Part shown: positions 1-31,300 of the stretch, piece by piece
Layout of the letters: each line of letters starts with the position of its first letter
How positions within the stretch are numbered: the first letter of the stretch is position 1
DNA from: Myoxocephalus aenaeus
Lineage: Eukaryota > Chordata > Actinopteri > Perciformes > Cottidae
Direction of reading: 5' to 3'
DNA length: 64,000 nucleotides
NCBI GenBank assembly: GCA_038501785.1
Contig: JBAMJR010000161.1
Location: 1,884,501-1,948,500, forward strand
Notes under the pieces: generated by a model
Database searches by the model: none
Seen by the model: only the letters and a program-made list of their open reading frames with translations
Told to the model about the DNA's origin: nothing
Program-made: the position numbers and the translations under genes

Positions 1-239
1 CCGGGACTCTCCTTTCTCACCCTTTATAATCACAACCTTATAAGACACTGGCAGTTCCGCTCTTCCACTCACTCCATCCCTCTGTTACTTTTCTAAATCA
101 AATGTTGAACAACACAAAAAACACATCATTGAAAACCCAACAACACCTGATCAACAACAGACGGAACAAATGAAAATAAAGATAAAATAAGATTAACTCA
201 TCCTTCTCTGTTTCTCTATCGCGCTTAATCACCTGCAGT

Positions 240-566
240 CAGTGGTCAGGCAGATCTCAGCTCTGTGAAGATTGGCTGTGCCGAGGAGTGGGCGGGGCCT
301 GCTCTGATGCATCACACACGTACCAGCGCAGCAGGACAGATTCTCTCTCTCTCACTCTCCCTCCCCCTTTCTCCACCTCTCGCTCTGCCTTTCATACATA
401 CGCCAGAGCGCAGACTGCAGCAGAACGCAGGGCCAGTGGGATTTTCCTCCTCGTACTGGAACAGCTGAGAAACCAGAGAGACAGTCACCCTGCTGAGGAG
501 GAGAGAGACGTTATTCATGGAGGATCCACTGAGGAGTACCTGACCCACAAGCTGCCAATTGTGTAG
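240..566 (+). promoter_or_regulatory. Putative ppp2r2c upstream non-coding exon and promoter region
   Basis: A pyrimidine-rich stretch is followed by a good donor (GTGTAG then GTGAGTGAG) at 566/567, with an acceptor-like site at about 975. This fits a non-coding 5' exon spliced to the exon that carries ATG 1222. The short ORFs across it look like chance. Confidence 0.3.
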
Positions 567-1221
567 GTGAGTGAGTGTTTGTCCCACTGTATATGTGTGT
601 GTGTATGTGTGTCCATGAGTGTGAGTTCACTGCAGAAGCAGCAGCACTGCAGATACACCGACCAGGGGCTCTGCTCATCCCTCTCTCCCCTCCCCCCACT
701 CACCTCCTCCTCCTCTTCATCTCCTCAACCTCTCTTCTCTTGGAGTATTAACAAGTAGAGACTTTGCCCATTTCGGAGAGCACATGACTGTGTATTTAGT
801 GTGTGTTGGCAAGAGTAGCATCGGTCAGGCCACACCTGGACTCAGCAGCTGCAGAGTGGACACGGGGTGCGCTGGATTTGTCTTGCCTCACAAGTGATGT
901 GTGCTCTTGCCAGACACAAATCAAGCTCACCCCTGGTGGATTCTGAACCGTTCTCATATAATCCTCTTCCGGCAGGTTTGCATCTGGCTCTCAGCAGCAG
1001 TTGTGTGGACTCCTATACACGCACCCATCCCTCCTTTGGGACCGGCCCACTCCCTCCTCATTTAAGGATAGGATGCCCGGCTCTGCGCCCTTGTGCTGAG
1101 GAGGTGTCTGCGGGCAACAGTATGGGCGCTGTGCTGGCCGGCATCCCCACCACCCCCTCCACCACCGATCTGCCACCATCACGCTGCCCCACCGAGACGG
1201 GCGCTTCCCCCAGCCCCGCTG

Positions 1222-20764
<19,543 letters not shown>

Positions 20765-20877
20765 TGAAGGGATGACAGTGGTGGACACAAACGAGTTTAC
20801 ACCTGAACACATAGCTATGCCAGAATGTACACATTTACGGACATACACACACAGGAATATGCCTACCACACACACAA

Positions 20878-20990
<113 letters not shown>

Positions 20991-22561
20991 CTAGGTCTAT
21001 TTGTCAACACACTCCCTCACCTCCTTCCCAGCCTCCCAGGACTGAAAGGACCTAGAAAGGGCTAGAAATGGAACATTCTGGATTCTGGATAATGGATTAT
21101 GGATTGCAAAATTGTCCGAACTGTGGATTTCTTGATTGTTAACCTCCGGATTGTGCTTGATGGTGTGTTGATTGCTACAGCTCAGCTTCTGAGGGGATAA
21201 ACCCCCTCAGATTGGAGAGACGTTTACATATTTGAATTTTTAGTTCTTCAGGCTCTTTTGCTTTCTCCACCTCCTCCTCCTCTCCCTTCTGTATTTGTGT
21301 GCTCGAGCGATGCCTATTCTTATCCCTTGCCCACTGTTTGTGGTTGTCAACCAGTGGCAATGATGAAAATTGGGGCATTTATGTAACTGGCTGTTTGTTT
21401 GATTCAAATCAGCTACCCCTCTTCTGTTTTTGTAACTTCTTCTCAAATTATGTTTATGATGGTAATTATGATGACAATGACAATTAAAACTGATACATAT
21501 GTAATGTGAAAGGATGAATTCAGGACCCTCTCTCCTTAACCCAAGTGCACCCAGACGCCTCTGAGCTCAACTGGACCTCGTTCAGTGAGGTACAATATTT
21601 GCAGTCCTGCAGATAGAAGCAAAAGGTACACCATGGCCTAATATGAGGACACACACTCATATCCGTTCCATACAGTGTGTTTCAGTCATTAATGTTGTCT
21701 CTGGCCTTTCAACTTCTCTGATTGTGGATTCTGCTTCTGTTCTGGGGCTACGTTGTGTGCTACTTTGCCGTTAAATACAACTCAAATCGAGCCCAAAAAA
21801 AATTAAAAATGAACTAAATAATTTACACAATCAAGCAAAAAAGATGCTGCATGTAAAACCAATTTAGCCTAGGTGTTTTTAAATTGACTGACTGACTTGG
21901 CTGCCTTCTTAACCATTTAGACCAAGCTGTACAAAGGCTTCAGGGGCCCCGTGGCCCCATGCAGGACGAGTAACCATAAATGAGCTCTCCTACCTTTATT
22001 TGTGTCTTCGGACATTGAAGCATGTTTACCAGTGTTCGGTTCACACACTTACATGTACATTTTGAATGAAGCCATCCAAGAATCAGTTTCTACTCAACGG
22101 AAACTGAGAATCAAGAAGAATGGGGAATGTTTCCATTAATGTTCTCTAAAAGACAAAATGAAAAAAAAAAAAAAAAAGGGCCTAAATGGTGTCTGTATAT
22201 ATCAACTCTGTAACTCTGTTTTCGACATGTATGATTGAATTTAATGACTTTTTTTTTAACATCCTTAAACGGATCAGTTTTCGATCATCTGTATCAATGA
22301 TTGCCTCCAAATACACAGCAGAGAGATGGTACTTAAATCTCCTCAGCCTTCCTCACTGGTTACTTTGCTGATGTGCAGAAGCTTTTATGTTTAGGGAACA
22401 GTTTATTCCTTTATTTTGTCCTTTATTTATTTATTTCGTCAATTTTACTCCACCACGTCCTGACCAAACTAATGTTGATTCACACATTTTTGTGTTAATG
22501 TATGTTGTTGACAAAATTGTCAAACGGACAGTTATAAATAATGTTAATATGTTTTTTTCTG

Positions 22562-22567
22562 AATAAA
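22562..22567 (+). terminator. Poly(A) signal of ppp2r2c
   Basis: Canonical AATAAA about 1.8 kb after the stop codon, followed by GATTTCAAAG and a T-rich stretch. It is the last good signal before the convergent gene. Confidence 0.6.
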
Positions 22568-22590
22568 GATTTCAAAGAAATTGCATCCAA

Positions 22591-24466
22591 TGAGCGTACA
22601 TCTGTGATTTTTATTGCAATTTAATTATACAAGACTGATGGTAATTGCCAGTGTCATTATGGAAATGTGCAGGCTTCAATGTAAATGGGCCTGTTAAGGT
22701 CTTTAATACATGCATGTGGTCTGAGGCACCACCTAGTGTCATCTCATGCTTATTGCACATATTGTAGATTTGAGTTGCACACAAGAGACATTTCTCTCCT
22801 GCTATACTGACAGTGAGTGAACTAGAGAGGTTAATATTTCGGATTTTACCAATGTGTTTGAGCATCAGTTTTTTCTTGTTCTATTAGTCAGTCTGTTTTG
22901 CACTTTACATGCCATACTGCTTTCTGAATACATTTTTATTTATAAATATAATCTTAATATATTAGATATATTATTATAGAAAAGGCTTCAGCCTCTCAAA
23001 TATGGAGATTTCCTGCTTTTCTCCTTTATATCATATTAAACTGAATGTAAACAAGACATGTTTAGACATCACTTTGGACTTTGACAAAATAGGATTGACA
23101 TTTTTCACAATTTCTGACATTTTATAGACCAAACTATTATCTATAATGAAAATGGTTGTATAACCCAGCAAGCCAGGAGCATTTCCACCTGTACTTTTCC
23201 TATTGGGTTTAAATGGTGTTCTCAAACAGTAGGAGCAAAATTAATAATTAGCACTTGCTTATAAAAGGAAGTAAAGGGCATGCTTCCTACCGTAAAATGT
23301 TTTATTTAAAAGAATATACTGGCGTTAATTTGGAAGAAAAACAACAACAAGCACATGTTTTCATTATGTTTATGAGTCACAGGAAAGAAAACAGGAGTGA
23401 CATCTTAACTGAAAACACATCATCACTCAGGGACATCAAATATTCAACATTTTAAATCTCTGCACAGCAGAGAACAGCAAGAGGAGAAAAAGATGAGAGA
23501 ACAACGAAGACAGAGATAAACTTCTAAGCTTTTGAAAGGTTAAGGAATAAAAACAGGATTTAGTGTCTTTTCTTCAAAATCATTTTTAAATTGAGACTGT
23601 TTTCTAAAAGGCACTTAAAAATAATCTCCCACTACAATTACACACTGCACATACAGCACACTGTCTAATATTAAATTATTAAAGCTTGACAGCAAAGGAA
23701 ACCGTTACACGTTATCGTCAGCATTACAACCGCTGTAAAAAAGAAAGCTATTCTTCTACAACTCGTCGCCCACAGACACAGCAACGGCAGTTCAGTTCAA
23801 CACTGTAAAATACTGATGATGTTGAGTACAAACATTAGATCTGTACATCAAAATTGGTTCTGCACACCCAGTGTTTGTGCAATGGACAAACTAAATAAAA
23901 ATTACTTAATTATAGAGTGTGTATATGTGCAGCTTAAATCAGATGAAACGCACAACTGATCATATCCGAGGAGGTTTTAATCGTGTTTTTCTATCATTAG
24001 TGTTAGGCAGTAAATTACTTATTCTAAAATGCGTTTCTCCCCTTCGTAAGGATGCTTTCACACGTAACCCATTTGGTTCAGTTAAAACAAACTCAGGTCT
24101 GTTTGCTCGGTTAGTACGGTTCATTTGGGCTGGTGTGAAGACCCTGGTGCGGAGCAAACAACCAAACCGAGACTGCTTGAAAAGGTGGGTCTCGGTCCAC
24201 TTCCAAGCGACCTCTGGTGCAGTTTGTTTGTGCTGTGCTAGTGTTTATATTTTGAGTTGTGACATATTTCAGCTCAAAAGCTATTAGAATGCCAACACAC
24301 ACACTCTCATGACCAGATCTACAACCGGACTGATGCCACAAATTATGAAGTATGCGTTCACCCTCTTACAGTGTGAAGAAGAGTGATGTACAATCATTAA
24401 TGTTCTTTCACTAGTAGTACCATTATCATACATCTTATTTCCCCCAGGGGTGTGTTTGCCAGATCT
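22591..24466 (-). other. Region between ppp2r2c and wfs1 stops; likely wfs1 3' UTR
   Basis: AT-rich sequence with minus-strand AATAAA motifs (plus-strand TTTATT) near 23300, 22937 and 22608. Any of these could end wfs1. It also contains a dispersed repeat at 24040-24240. Confidence 0.4.
24040..24240. repeat. Teleost dispersed repeat (MITE-like)
   Basis: The text GTTCATTTGGGCTGGTGTGA, AACAACCAAACCGAGACTGC and GGTGGGTCTCGGTCCACTTC resembles a common non-coding teleost repeat. It lies in the presumed wfs1 3' UTR. Confidence 0.55.
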
Positions 24467-25997
24467 CTACCCCTCCTCCTGTGTCACAGTCTCTATTTCA
24501 GTCAGCTGAGCTGTCAGGAAGGGGTTAAAGAAGAAGTCAAACCCAAACTGCAGGGCACTCTGAGCTGTGCGCCTCCAGTCATGTTCAATCTTGTACTGCC
24601 TGCGGCTGGGCAAGCGGGCGTCACCGCACGACAGGCAGTGAATGGCTTTCAGCTCAAACACGGGCCATTTGGAGCCTAAATGACCCTCCAGTATGGTGCT
24701 AAACTCCACCAGGCTTCCTGTGTTTAAGTATAAAAGCATCGACTTGAACTCATTACTCGCCCGCAGTACTATGTCCTTAGTCGCATCTTCGTCTTCTATG
24801 ATCGTCCCGTTCTTGGTCTTCCTCTCCAGCGGCATGCCCATTGTCACCTCAAATTTGTATCGATCAAAGCGCTTGATGTGACATTCGTGCTTGGCCAGTT
24901 TTTTTAGTTTACAGAGGGGATCTACTGGAGGAGGAGCCGGGGCAGGCAGAGGCTGGGTCTCAGCTGTGACATTTTTCAACTCCTCACACAAAGGATACGG
25001 CTCGCCATACAGGCACCGCATCCAGTTCCCCACAACTACAGGCATCAGGTTGACAACCGACTGCGGCCCATTCTCGATGTCGGTCACGCGGACGTATCTG
25101 AAGCGTCCGGTCCACGTGACGCGATGTCCTTCTAGATGAGAGCAGAGGATCTGTGTCTGGGCCATGTTGGCCTCTTTCCAGGCTAGAGGGCCGCAGAGGC
25201 TGCTGTACTCGGGCCACGTCAGGGTGGAGTTATAAACCTTCATCCCTTCGGACCTGTAGACGTACATCCAGCAGAAGAGCACCACCGCACTGAGCCACAC
25301 CAGGATGAGCTTCACAATGCTGCTCCGCGACAAAGACTGGAAAACCACGATGGGGTTGAGGCTGAAGCGAGTCCAAAGCCTCAGCACTACTGGCACAAAG
25401 CAAATTATCAAGGTGACCACCATCTTGGTCACCTCCAGAGCGAGGAACCACTGCAGTAACTGAATGAAGAGCATTGCTGCTATGCCTAGTGAGAATATAG
25501 GAAGGGCGAACAAGAAGAGGAAGTAGCCAACGCAGGTGCGGATGAGTCCTATTACACTGGCGTTATTAAGGAACACCAAGCAGAGCTCACACCAGGTGAA
25601 GCACACCATGTAGGGCACCAGGCACAGGTAGGTGCCCTTGAAGCCTCTCATCTGGGCCATACGGAAGAGCAGATAGAAAAGGTGTCCATATAGCAGACAT
25701 GGCACCCCCAGGTTCAACACCACGTTGTCCCCTAGAGGCAAAGTGAAAAACGTCATCCCAAAGACCCTGAGGAACCAGGGGAGGGAGTCTGGCAGGAGGT
25801 GGGTGAGGGAGCACACTCCGGAGAGGACCTCTGTAAGGAGGGCCCTACGAGCGAAGAGCCGAGCAGAGGCATGAAGGCTGAGGAAGGCGGTGACGGTGAA
25901 GAAGAGAGCGACAGCAGCCAACTCTGAGCAGGGGATCCAGGATTTATCAGCAACAGGGAAAGAGAAAACCACAAAGATCACAGAGAGCAGGAAGTAC
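24467..25997 (-). CDS. wfs1: wfs1 last coding exon (membrane core and lumenal C-terminus)
   Basis: 1531 nt after acceptor TGTGTTACAG. It starts YFLLSVIFVVFSFPVADKS and contains about six further hydrophobic segments (for example YLCLVPYMVCFTWCELCLVF and LILVWLSAVVLFCWMYVYRS), then the lumenal domain. It ends FGFDFFFNPFLTAQL plus TEIETVTQEEG and TAG. The tail is about 11 residues longer than the remembered human FFPFLSAA end. Confidence 0.96.
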
Positions 25998-28900
25998 CTG
26001 TAACACAAAGAGACGGGACGTATTCATTTAGCTGCAGAAGCATTTCTACCTAATTTGCACAATACTTGTATTCATCATCTTACATTTTTTTATAAATTTT
26101 ACTTCATTGTGTGTTCTTACTATTCGTTTTATTAATGGTCACGTTAAAGAAGTGAAATAAAAACGTACAGTTCACTTCTTAAAATCTTTGATCAGCCAAA
26201 GCAGAAACTGCAGGACTATATCTACAAGAAAATGCTGAACAGACATTTTGTGGTCAAACTAGTAAAACCTGAAGAAAAATAATAAGTTACATTTGAAAAC
26301 AAACAAGATGAAACATAAAAAGGAAAGGATCACATATGGACTGACTGTCTACATGGATTCATGTAAACAGAGATGCTCTTACAGATAAGGCTCTAAGTGT
26401 GTCCATCCAAAGTTGGTCTCAGCCTGGTCCAGATCAAGACCGGGTTCAAAGTGCGTCAGCAGGTCAGTCAGGGCCCGAAAGTTTTCCCACGCTTTCGAAT
26501 TCTGGAGAAAATATGCAAATTGACGTCAACTCCTAAGGGTCCGGTAAAAAATAAATAATCCATTTACAGTTCCACAGGTTCAATAAGAAATCAGTACAAC
26601 TGAGCTATATTCAAAGTGCCTTGAAAAGAAGCAATCACCAACCTGAAACACCCGCAGTGTGCAAATGATCATGGAGAAGAATGAGAGGTAGAAAATCAAC
26701 AGAGGGATGAGAAAGATGAAGAACTCGATTGTGAGGTTGGAGATGATAAAGAAGAAGATAAGTGCGTTGACGTGGTGCGTGGGAATCAGGGCGCTGAGCC
26801 ACTGCATGCCGGCCCGTGACGCCCAGTCGATGAGGTGCTCCTTGATCTCCAGCAGAGCGAACAGAGGGAACTTCAGCAACTGGAGAAACCACAAGAAAAG
26901 AGTCGGCTCAATAAGGTCCCAACATCTGATTACTACTTCTAGGAGAGACGTATTTAGAGAGCTGTACTAAACATTAAATCAGCCACCAGTTTGCTGATTG
27001 TCGATATCAAATGAAAGGCTGAACGTTCACTCGGTGCAACGTTCGAATTTGATGCTTGCGATTTAAAACGAACTCGACAGCAAACACCAATCACATCCTC
27101 ACAAAGTCTGGGAGCTTCCTACCTTTTGGTGTAAGGGCAAATTATCTGGATTCTTCACCACGACATCATCATCATCGTCGTCATCGTCGTCGTCGTCACC
27201 GTCACCTCCTGCTGCAGCCATGACTGGTGAAGGTGCAACACCCTGAGCATACTTCTTCGTCATCTCAACAAAGTCGTCAAGACCCACTTGGCATCGGTCT
27301 ACAAAGACGCACGGAGGACACACAGATGTTAATTTACAAGATTTTTTTAAATTTTTTTAACCTTTTCATCTCTTGAAACAATGTATTTACTGCCTTGAAT
27401 CGTTTTACGCAAGAGGAATACATAACAAATTGCACATACAATTGTGTTAGTGAACACATACCTTCACTGCTGACCATAGTCTCCAGGACTCTCCTCTGTT
27501 TCTTGGCAGAGCTGTTCAGTGGGCCAGGCGACACTGGTTTGCCTATAAATCGAGGAGAGATAATCCAGGACGTTGAACAAATTTACTGCAACTAGTCTAT
27601 TTCTTTGCCTCTTTAGAACAATCTGTTGAGTATCCTACTATTAAGTAACTAAACACATAACAATGTCAGTGTGTTTAAGGACAATATTCGCCCTCCCGTA
27701 CCTGGCTCTGTGTGGACGTGTTCAACATTCTCTAGCATCTCAGAAACAGCCACCGACTTCTTCCTCTCCGGGTTCAACTTCCAGTACATCAGCAGAGCTG
27801 CTTTCCTGACTCCTCTCTCAAAGCGCGTCTCTGTACACAACTTCTTCACCGCCTCAATGTTCTCCAGAGTGATGCCTGAAAAACCCAAAAGGTGACGGAC
27901 CACTGTTCTCAGCATCAGTTGAAGGGTAATCCAACCAACTGACGGCATCAAACCAATGATGCTACTTTACTAATAGTCATAGATTGAGGGGAGGAGTGGG
28001 ACATTTTGGTACCTTTCCTGGAGGCTAAGCACCGCTGCAGCTGTTTGACGGCATCCTTGCGTCCTTGTTTAGCAGCCTGGACTAGCCAAGTGACCGCTGT
28101 ACAGTTGTTCAGCTCTTCATCTCTTTCTTCTGCCAGGGCCAGGAAGTAACGTCCCATCTGGACAGATGCACACAAAGACCTTTACATTTGCGAGGCAAGC
28201 ATCGCTGTGACTTTGTTGACTCATGACCTGTCCTTCCTATTAATATGTCGCTCTTACAATAACATTCATCATTACTTGGCTGACCACCTTATGGGCATTA
28301 TTATTTGCAATATGTTCGTTGACACTGACCTTGCTCTGTGCTCTAGCATCTCCTGACTTTGCTCTCTCCTCCAAATCCTCAAGACTGACCTCCTCCTCTG
28401 GTTCTTCTGAAGGAAACAGAATACAGAATACAGTAGATTTCATGAGTCCTCAACAAAAAGGTACACAATATACAATAGATTCTGAGTAAAACGTGTCAAA
28501 TAAAATGCCTTATTGTGTCAAATGTGTGGCTGAGTTAATAAAGTGGATCAAACGGATAAAAAAAGAAACACTAGACAGACCAAGGAAGTGCGCGCACACA
28601 CATGCACACACACAGACACGCACACGCACGCACACACACACACCTACCTACCTTCCTGACCCAGCTATCTAATCCCACCAGTTACTGAAACTGCTGACCA
28701 AGCTGTTTCCATTTTAAGTTCATGCCTACAACTGACACAAATTATATGAATGTGGAAATGCTTCAACCATTAACGTAACCATTTATCTTTCGAGCCTATA
28801 GCCTGATGCTGATAGCTCTTCAGGTGATCGTGTAACCAGTTTTTATTTACTCATCTTTGGTTTTAAAATACTGTAGTTGACGTATGGAAACAGTCCAGTT

Positions 28901-30303
28901 CTATGTGGCAGTCAATGGGATGAGAGATCCCAGAGCGTCAGCATGAGTCAGATCCTTCCAGAAACAGCAATTGCCCTGCCAAGAACATCCCTCTGAAGCC
29001 TGTTGCTTTAATTATCATCTCCTTTTGCTGATGAGTTCTGCTAATTTAAAATCCCAGTGCCTCACTCGAGCTGGAGCTCACATGGAAAATGTGTCTACTT
29101 CCTGTAAAGTAAGGTGTCACATTTGTTGTGTCATGGATACTAGGAAAAAGAGGGACGGGGCAACAGATGTGGAAACGCATTACAAGATTCAAAACGCCCA
29201 CAGGCCGTAAATGATACTTATAAGGGAAGCGGTGGTCTGTCTCTGGAAGCAAAAAGAAAATGCAATGGGATCCGGTAACTTCCATCAGATGCCCGTCAAT
29301 ATTGCTTGTGCATTGCTCATACTGCGATCCTCCGCCGAGACCCTAAAATAACAGCAGCTGCTAGCTTCCCTGATGAAACACACACGCTGATACAGTGATA
29401 AAACCTGTCTCCCATTTTTACTTTCATTTGCTACATGATGTTAATCTTAACAGCTAGACACAGGGCAGGGCATGTCATTTTCAGGGGACAGGGCTGAGTA
29501 TGAGTCCAAACTGGTCTAAATTGAATGACTGAGGTGTTAGATTTCACACTTTCCAATAATACTCCATATTTCCATGTCTAGACGCCACTACAAAGCCATG
29601 CAACAAATGATAAGAGCAGCTAACAGCTCTCCTACTATGTGATCTTTCCCTGCAGGATTTGGTTAGTGGGAACAAACGCCTCAGAGTGGAAATGGTCTGG
29701 AAAGGTTTCTCTCCTCAAGTCAGCAGAGTGCGACAGGCTGCTTTACATGTTGTGGCAAATGTCTATGGTTGTCATGGAGACACTGCCGTACACACAGCAA
29801 ACGGGGAGTGTTGGCTGCCGTGATCGGTGGAGAAGAGAAAAGTGAGACAGCAAAGTCAAGATTTGTGATTATAAATGTAAAAGCTCAAAGCTCAGAGTTT
29901 GATTCTCACCTGATTCAGGTGTGGGAGGAGGCTGCTGAGCCATGGCGGCAGCTCCAGCAACTGGGAATCCGGACGGGGAAATCCCTGTAGAGGCGGCATT
30001 AAGCTGAGATCTGCCCACCTGTGAGGGGCTCCTAATGGGCTGGCGTAGAGGGGAGGCAGGCGGTGTGGACAGGGAGGACGAACGGGTGGAAAGACATGGA
30101 GAAGTTCGAGGGGAGGCAGTGGAGGGAGAAGACGAGGGTGTGGTTTGAGGTGTTGGCAAGGTGAGTTTAGGCTGAAGGCGGTCTGAGGTTGGTGCGGTTG
30201 TTGTAGAAGATGAGCTAGAAGAGAAAGGGCCTGGCCTCAGGGTGGAAGGAGACGAGGGGCTGGGTTTCGGGGTGGTTGGGTTGCCGGTCAGAGATGGCTC
30301 CAT
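24467..30303 (-). CDS. wfs1: wfs1: wolframin ER transmembrane glycoprotein (9 coding exons)
   Basis: Wolframin is a multi-spanning ER membrane protein involved in ER calcium and stress handling; human mutations cause Wolfram syndrome. The minus-strand coding exons are 29910-30303, 28330-28406, 28013-28157, 27702-27875, 27462-27542, 27123-27298, 26643-26879, 26383-26501 and 24467-25997, in consistent phase. They encode about 977 residues (human 890). In order: a Ser/Thr/Pro-rich N-terminus, a Sel1-like helical region (EELNNCTAVTWLVQAAKQG), an EF-hand-like segment (LDDFVEMTKKYAQGV), an acidic tract, a membrane region starting THHVNALIFFFI, and a lumenal C-terminal domain with YRSEGMKVYNSTLTW, CSHLEGHRVTWTGRF and EFSTILEGHLGSKWPVFELK. 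The length excess is in the N-terminus. Orthology is clear; I cannot say whether this is an a or b copy. Confidence 0.96.
26383..26501 (-). CDS. wfs1: wfs1 coding exon 8
   Basis: 119 nt between TTCTCCAG and GTAAGA. It encodes NSKAWENFRALTDLLTHFEP and DQAETNFGWTHLEPY. In human the same residues lie inside one large exon. Confidence 0.93.
26643..26879 (-). CDS. wfs1: wfs1 coding exon 7 (first membrane segments)
   Basis: 237 nt between TTTCTCCAG and GTTGGT. It encodes LLKFPLFALLEIKEHLIDWA, WLSALIPTHHVNALIFFFI and two to three hydrophobic segments ending IICTLRVFQ. Confidence 0.95.
27123..27298 (-). CDS. wfs1: wfs1 coding exon 6 (EF-hand-like and poly-Asp)
   Basis: Acceptor GTCTTTGTAG and donor GTAGGA. 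It encodes LDDFVEMTKKYAQGV, then 11 consecutive Asp codons (mixed GAC/GAT) and KNPDNLPLHQK. Human has a shorter Asp/Glu stretch in this position. Confidence 0.93.
27462..27542 (-). CDS. wfs1: wfs1 coding exon 5
   Basis: Acceptor TTTATAG and donor GTATGT. 81 nt encoding GKPVSPGPLNSSAKKQRRVL and ETMVSSE, matching human KSLQKQRRMLERLVSSE. Confidence 0.9.
27702..27875 (-). CDS. wfs1: wfs1 coding exon 4
   Basis: Acceptor GTTTTTCAG and donor GTACGG. It encodes ITLENIEAVKKLCTETRFER, VRKAALLMYWKLNPERKK and VAVSEMLENVEHV. Confidence 0.93.
28013..28157 (-). CDS. wfs1: wfs1 coding exon 3 (Sel1-like region)
   Basis: Acceptor CTGTCCAG and donor GTACCA. It encodes MGRYFLALAEERDEELNNC, TAVTWLVQAAKQGRKDAV and LQRCLASRK, matching the Sel1-like helices of wolframin. 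Confidence 0.93.
28330..28406 (-). CDS. wfs1: wfs1 coding exon 2
   Basis: 77 nt between TTTCCTTCAG and GTCAGT. It encodes EEPEEEVSLEDLEERAKSGD and ARAQSK, matching the mammalian FEEVLERAKAGDPKAQ region. Confidence 0.9.
28407..29909 (-). other. wfs1 intron after the first coding exon
   Basis: 1.5 kb with an impure CA/CG-rich alternating purine-pyrimidine stretch near 28590-28645. Otherwise nothing supportable. Confidence 0.6.
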
Positions 30304-30305
30304 GG
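29910..30305 (-). CDS. wfs1: wfs1 first coding exon (disordered N-terminus)
   Basis: Acceptor GTTTTTCAG, then CC and ATG at 30303-30301. It encodes about 131 residues (MEPSLTGNPTTPKPSPSSPS...) made largely of Ser, Thr and Pro, with no predicted fold. Donor GTGAGA follows ...PTPES. Confidence 0.85.
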
Positions 30306-31123
30306 CTGAAAAACATTGACAACTAAATCAGTAAAAAAAATAAAACTCTCGGGTTTAAAGAGTGCGTAAGGAAGCACATGTTATGGGCTTAACGACTGAC
30401 GGAAAGAGGGTATGAAGGAGAAGGAAGGGTCAATGTCTGCACTGACCCCTGTGGTTAAGTATCAGCTGTTATGAAAGATCTTCCCTCTCTTCATCTATAG
30501 CAAAAAAAGAATGACCAAGATGAGACAATTTGCTGTAAACTGAAATTACTTACTGTGTCGATAATAATCGTACAGCTTCAGCTTTAACGCAGTACTAACA
30601 GACACCTCTCAAACATGTGAGCATGAGTCAATAGACTGGAGTAGTGTTTGACCTATCTGTCTCTATAGCACATGTAAGTATAGACCTGTGCCAGTTTAAA
30701 AGTTCCTTTTAATCAATTGAACGGTTACTATCCTGGCAGCTATCTTGTGTGTGACTTCAGTGTGTTAAAGCTGTGTGAAACATTTTGTCCTGGGGTCTGC
30801 AGTTTATTTTCGACATTATCAAGTGATCCCTCAGCAGCTATATTGAGAAGGTTAAAGTGCCCCGACTGGAGACGTCCTGTTGCATTTCATGGGGAACCCC
30901 CCATGGCCAGCAAAAAAGGGGCTCTCATCAAACTAATTCAACTAGTGGAGTGGGCATGCAGAAATAAAAACGTAGCTGACCTCAGCCAATGCAATGCAGT
31001 GTATACACAACGACACACTTTATGTAACCGACATATAGCTGACAGTGAAAGATGTGCTGATAACCAAAATAACGACCATTGGTGGTTTTGTTGCTAATGC
31101 TAACGTCAGCACTGCCGGCTCAC

Positions 31124-31300
31124 CTTTACCACGGTAAAGTAAATCCTCCAGGTGATAAGGACGCGAGTAATAACTCAGCTTATTTGCTATTCTGTGTCCC
31201 AAATCATTCTTCCCTTTCGTTTTAGTAAAAAACAAAACCGCCTGTCAAGTCAGTCCGCTGGTTCTCTGTGGTCTCAAACATACACAAGGTCCAGTAAAGT
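31124..31300 (-). promoter_or_regulatory. Putative wfs1 non-coding first exon and promoter
   Basis: On the minus strand the text ...GGTAAAG is followed by GTGAGCCGG, a good donor ending an exon at 31124. The first intron would then reach the acceptor before ATG 30303. The transcription start is not determinable from sequence. Confidence 0.35.

Noticed and set aside
1093..1221. N-terminal extension of ppp2r2c from ATG 1093
   Set aside because: In frame, but proline-rich and without family similarity; MGEDTD at 1222 is the conserved start.
28590..28645. Z-DNA-like CG/CA alternating stretch in the wfs1 intron
   Set aside because: Short and impure; nothing beyond low complexity can be claimed.
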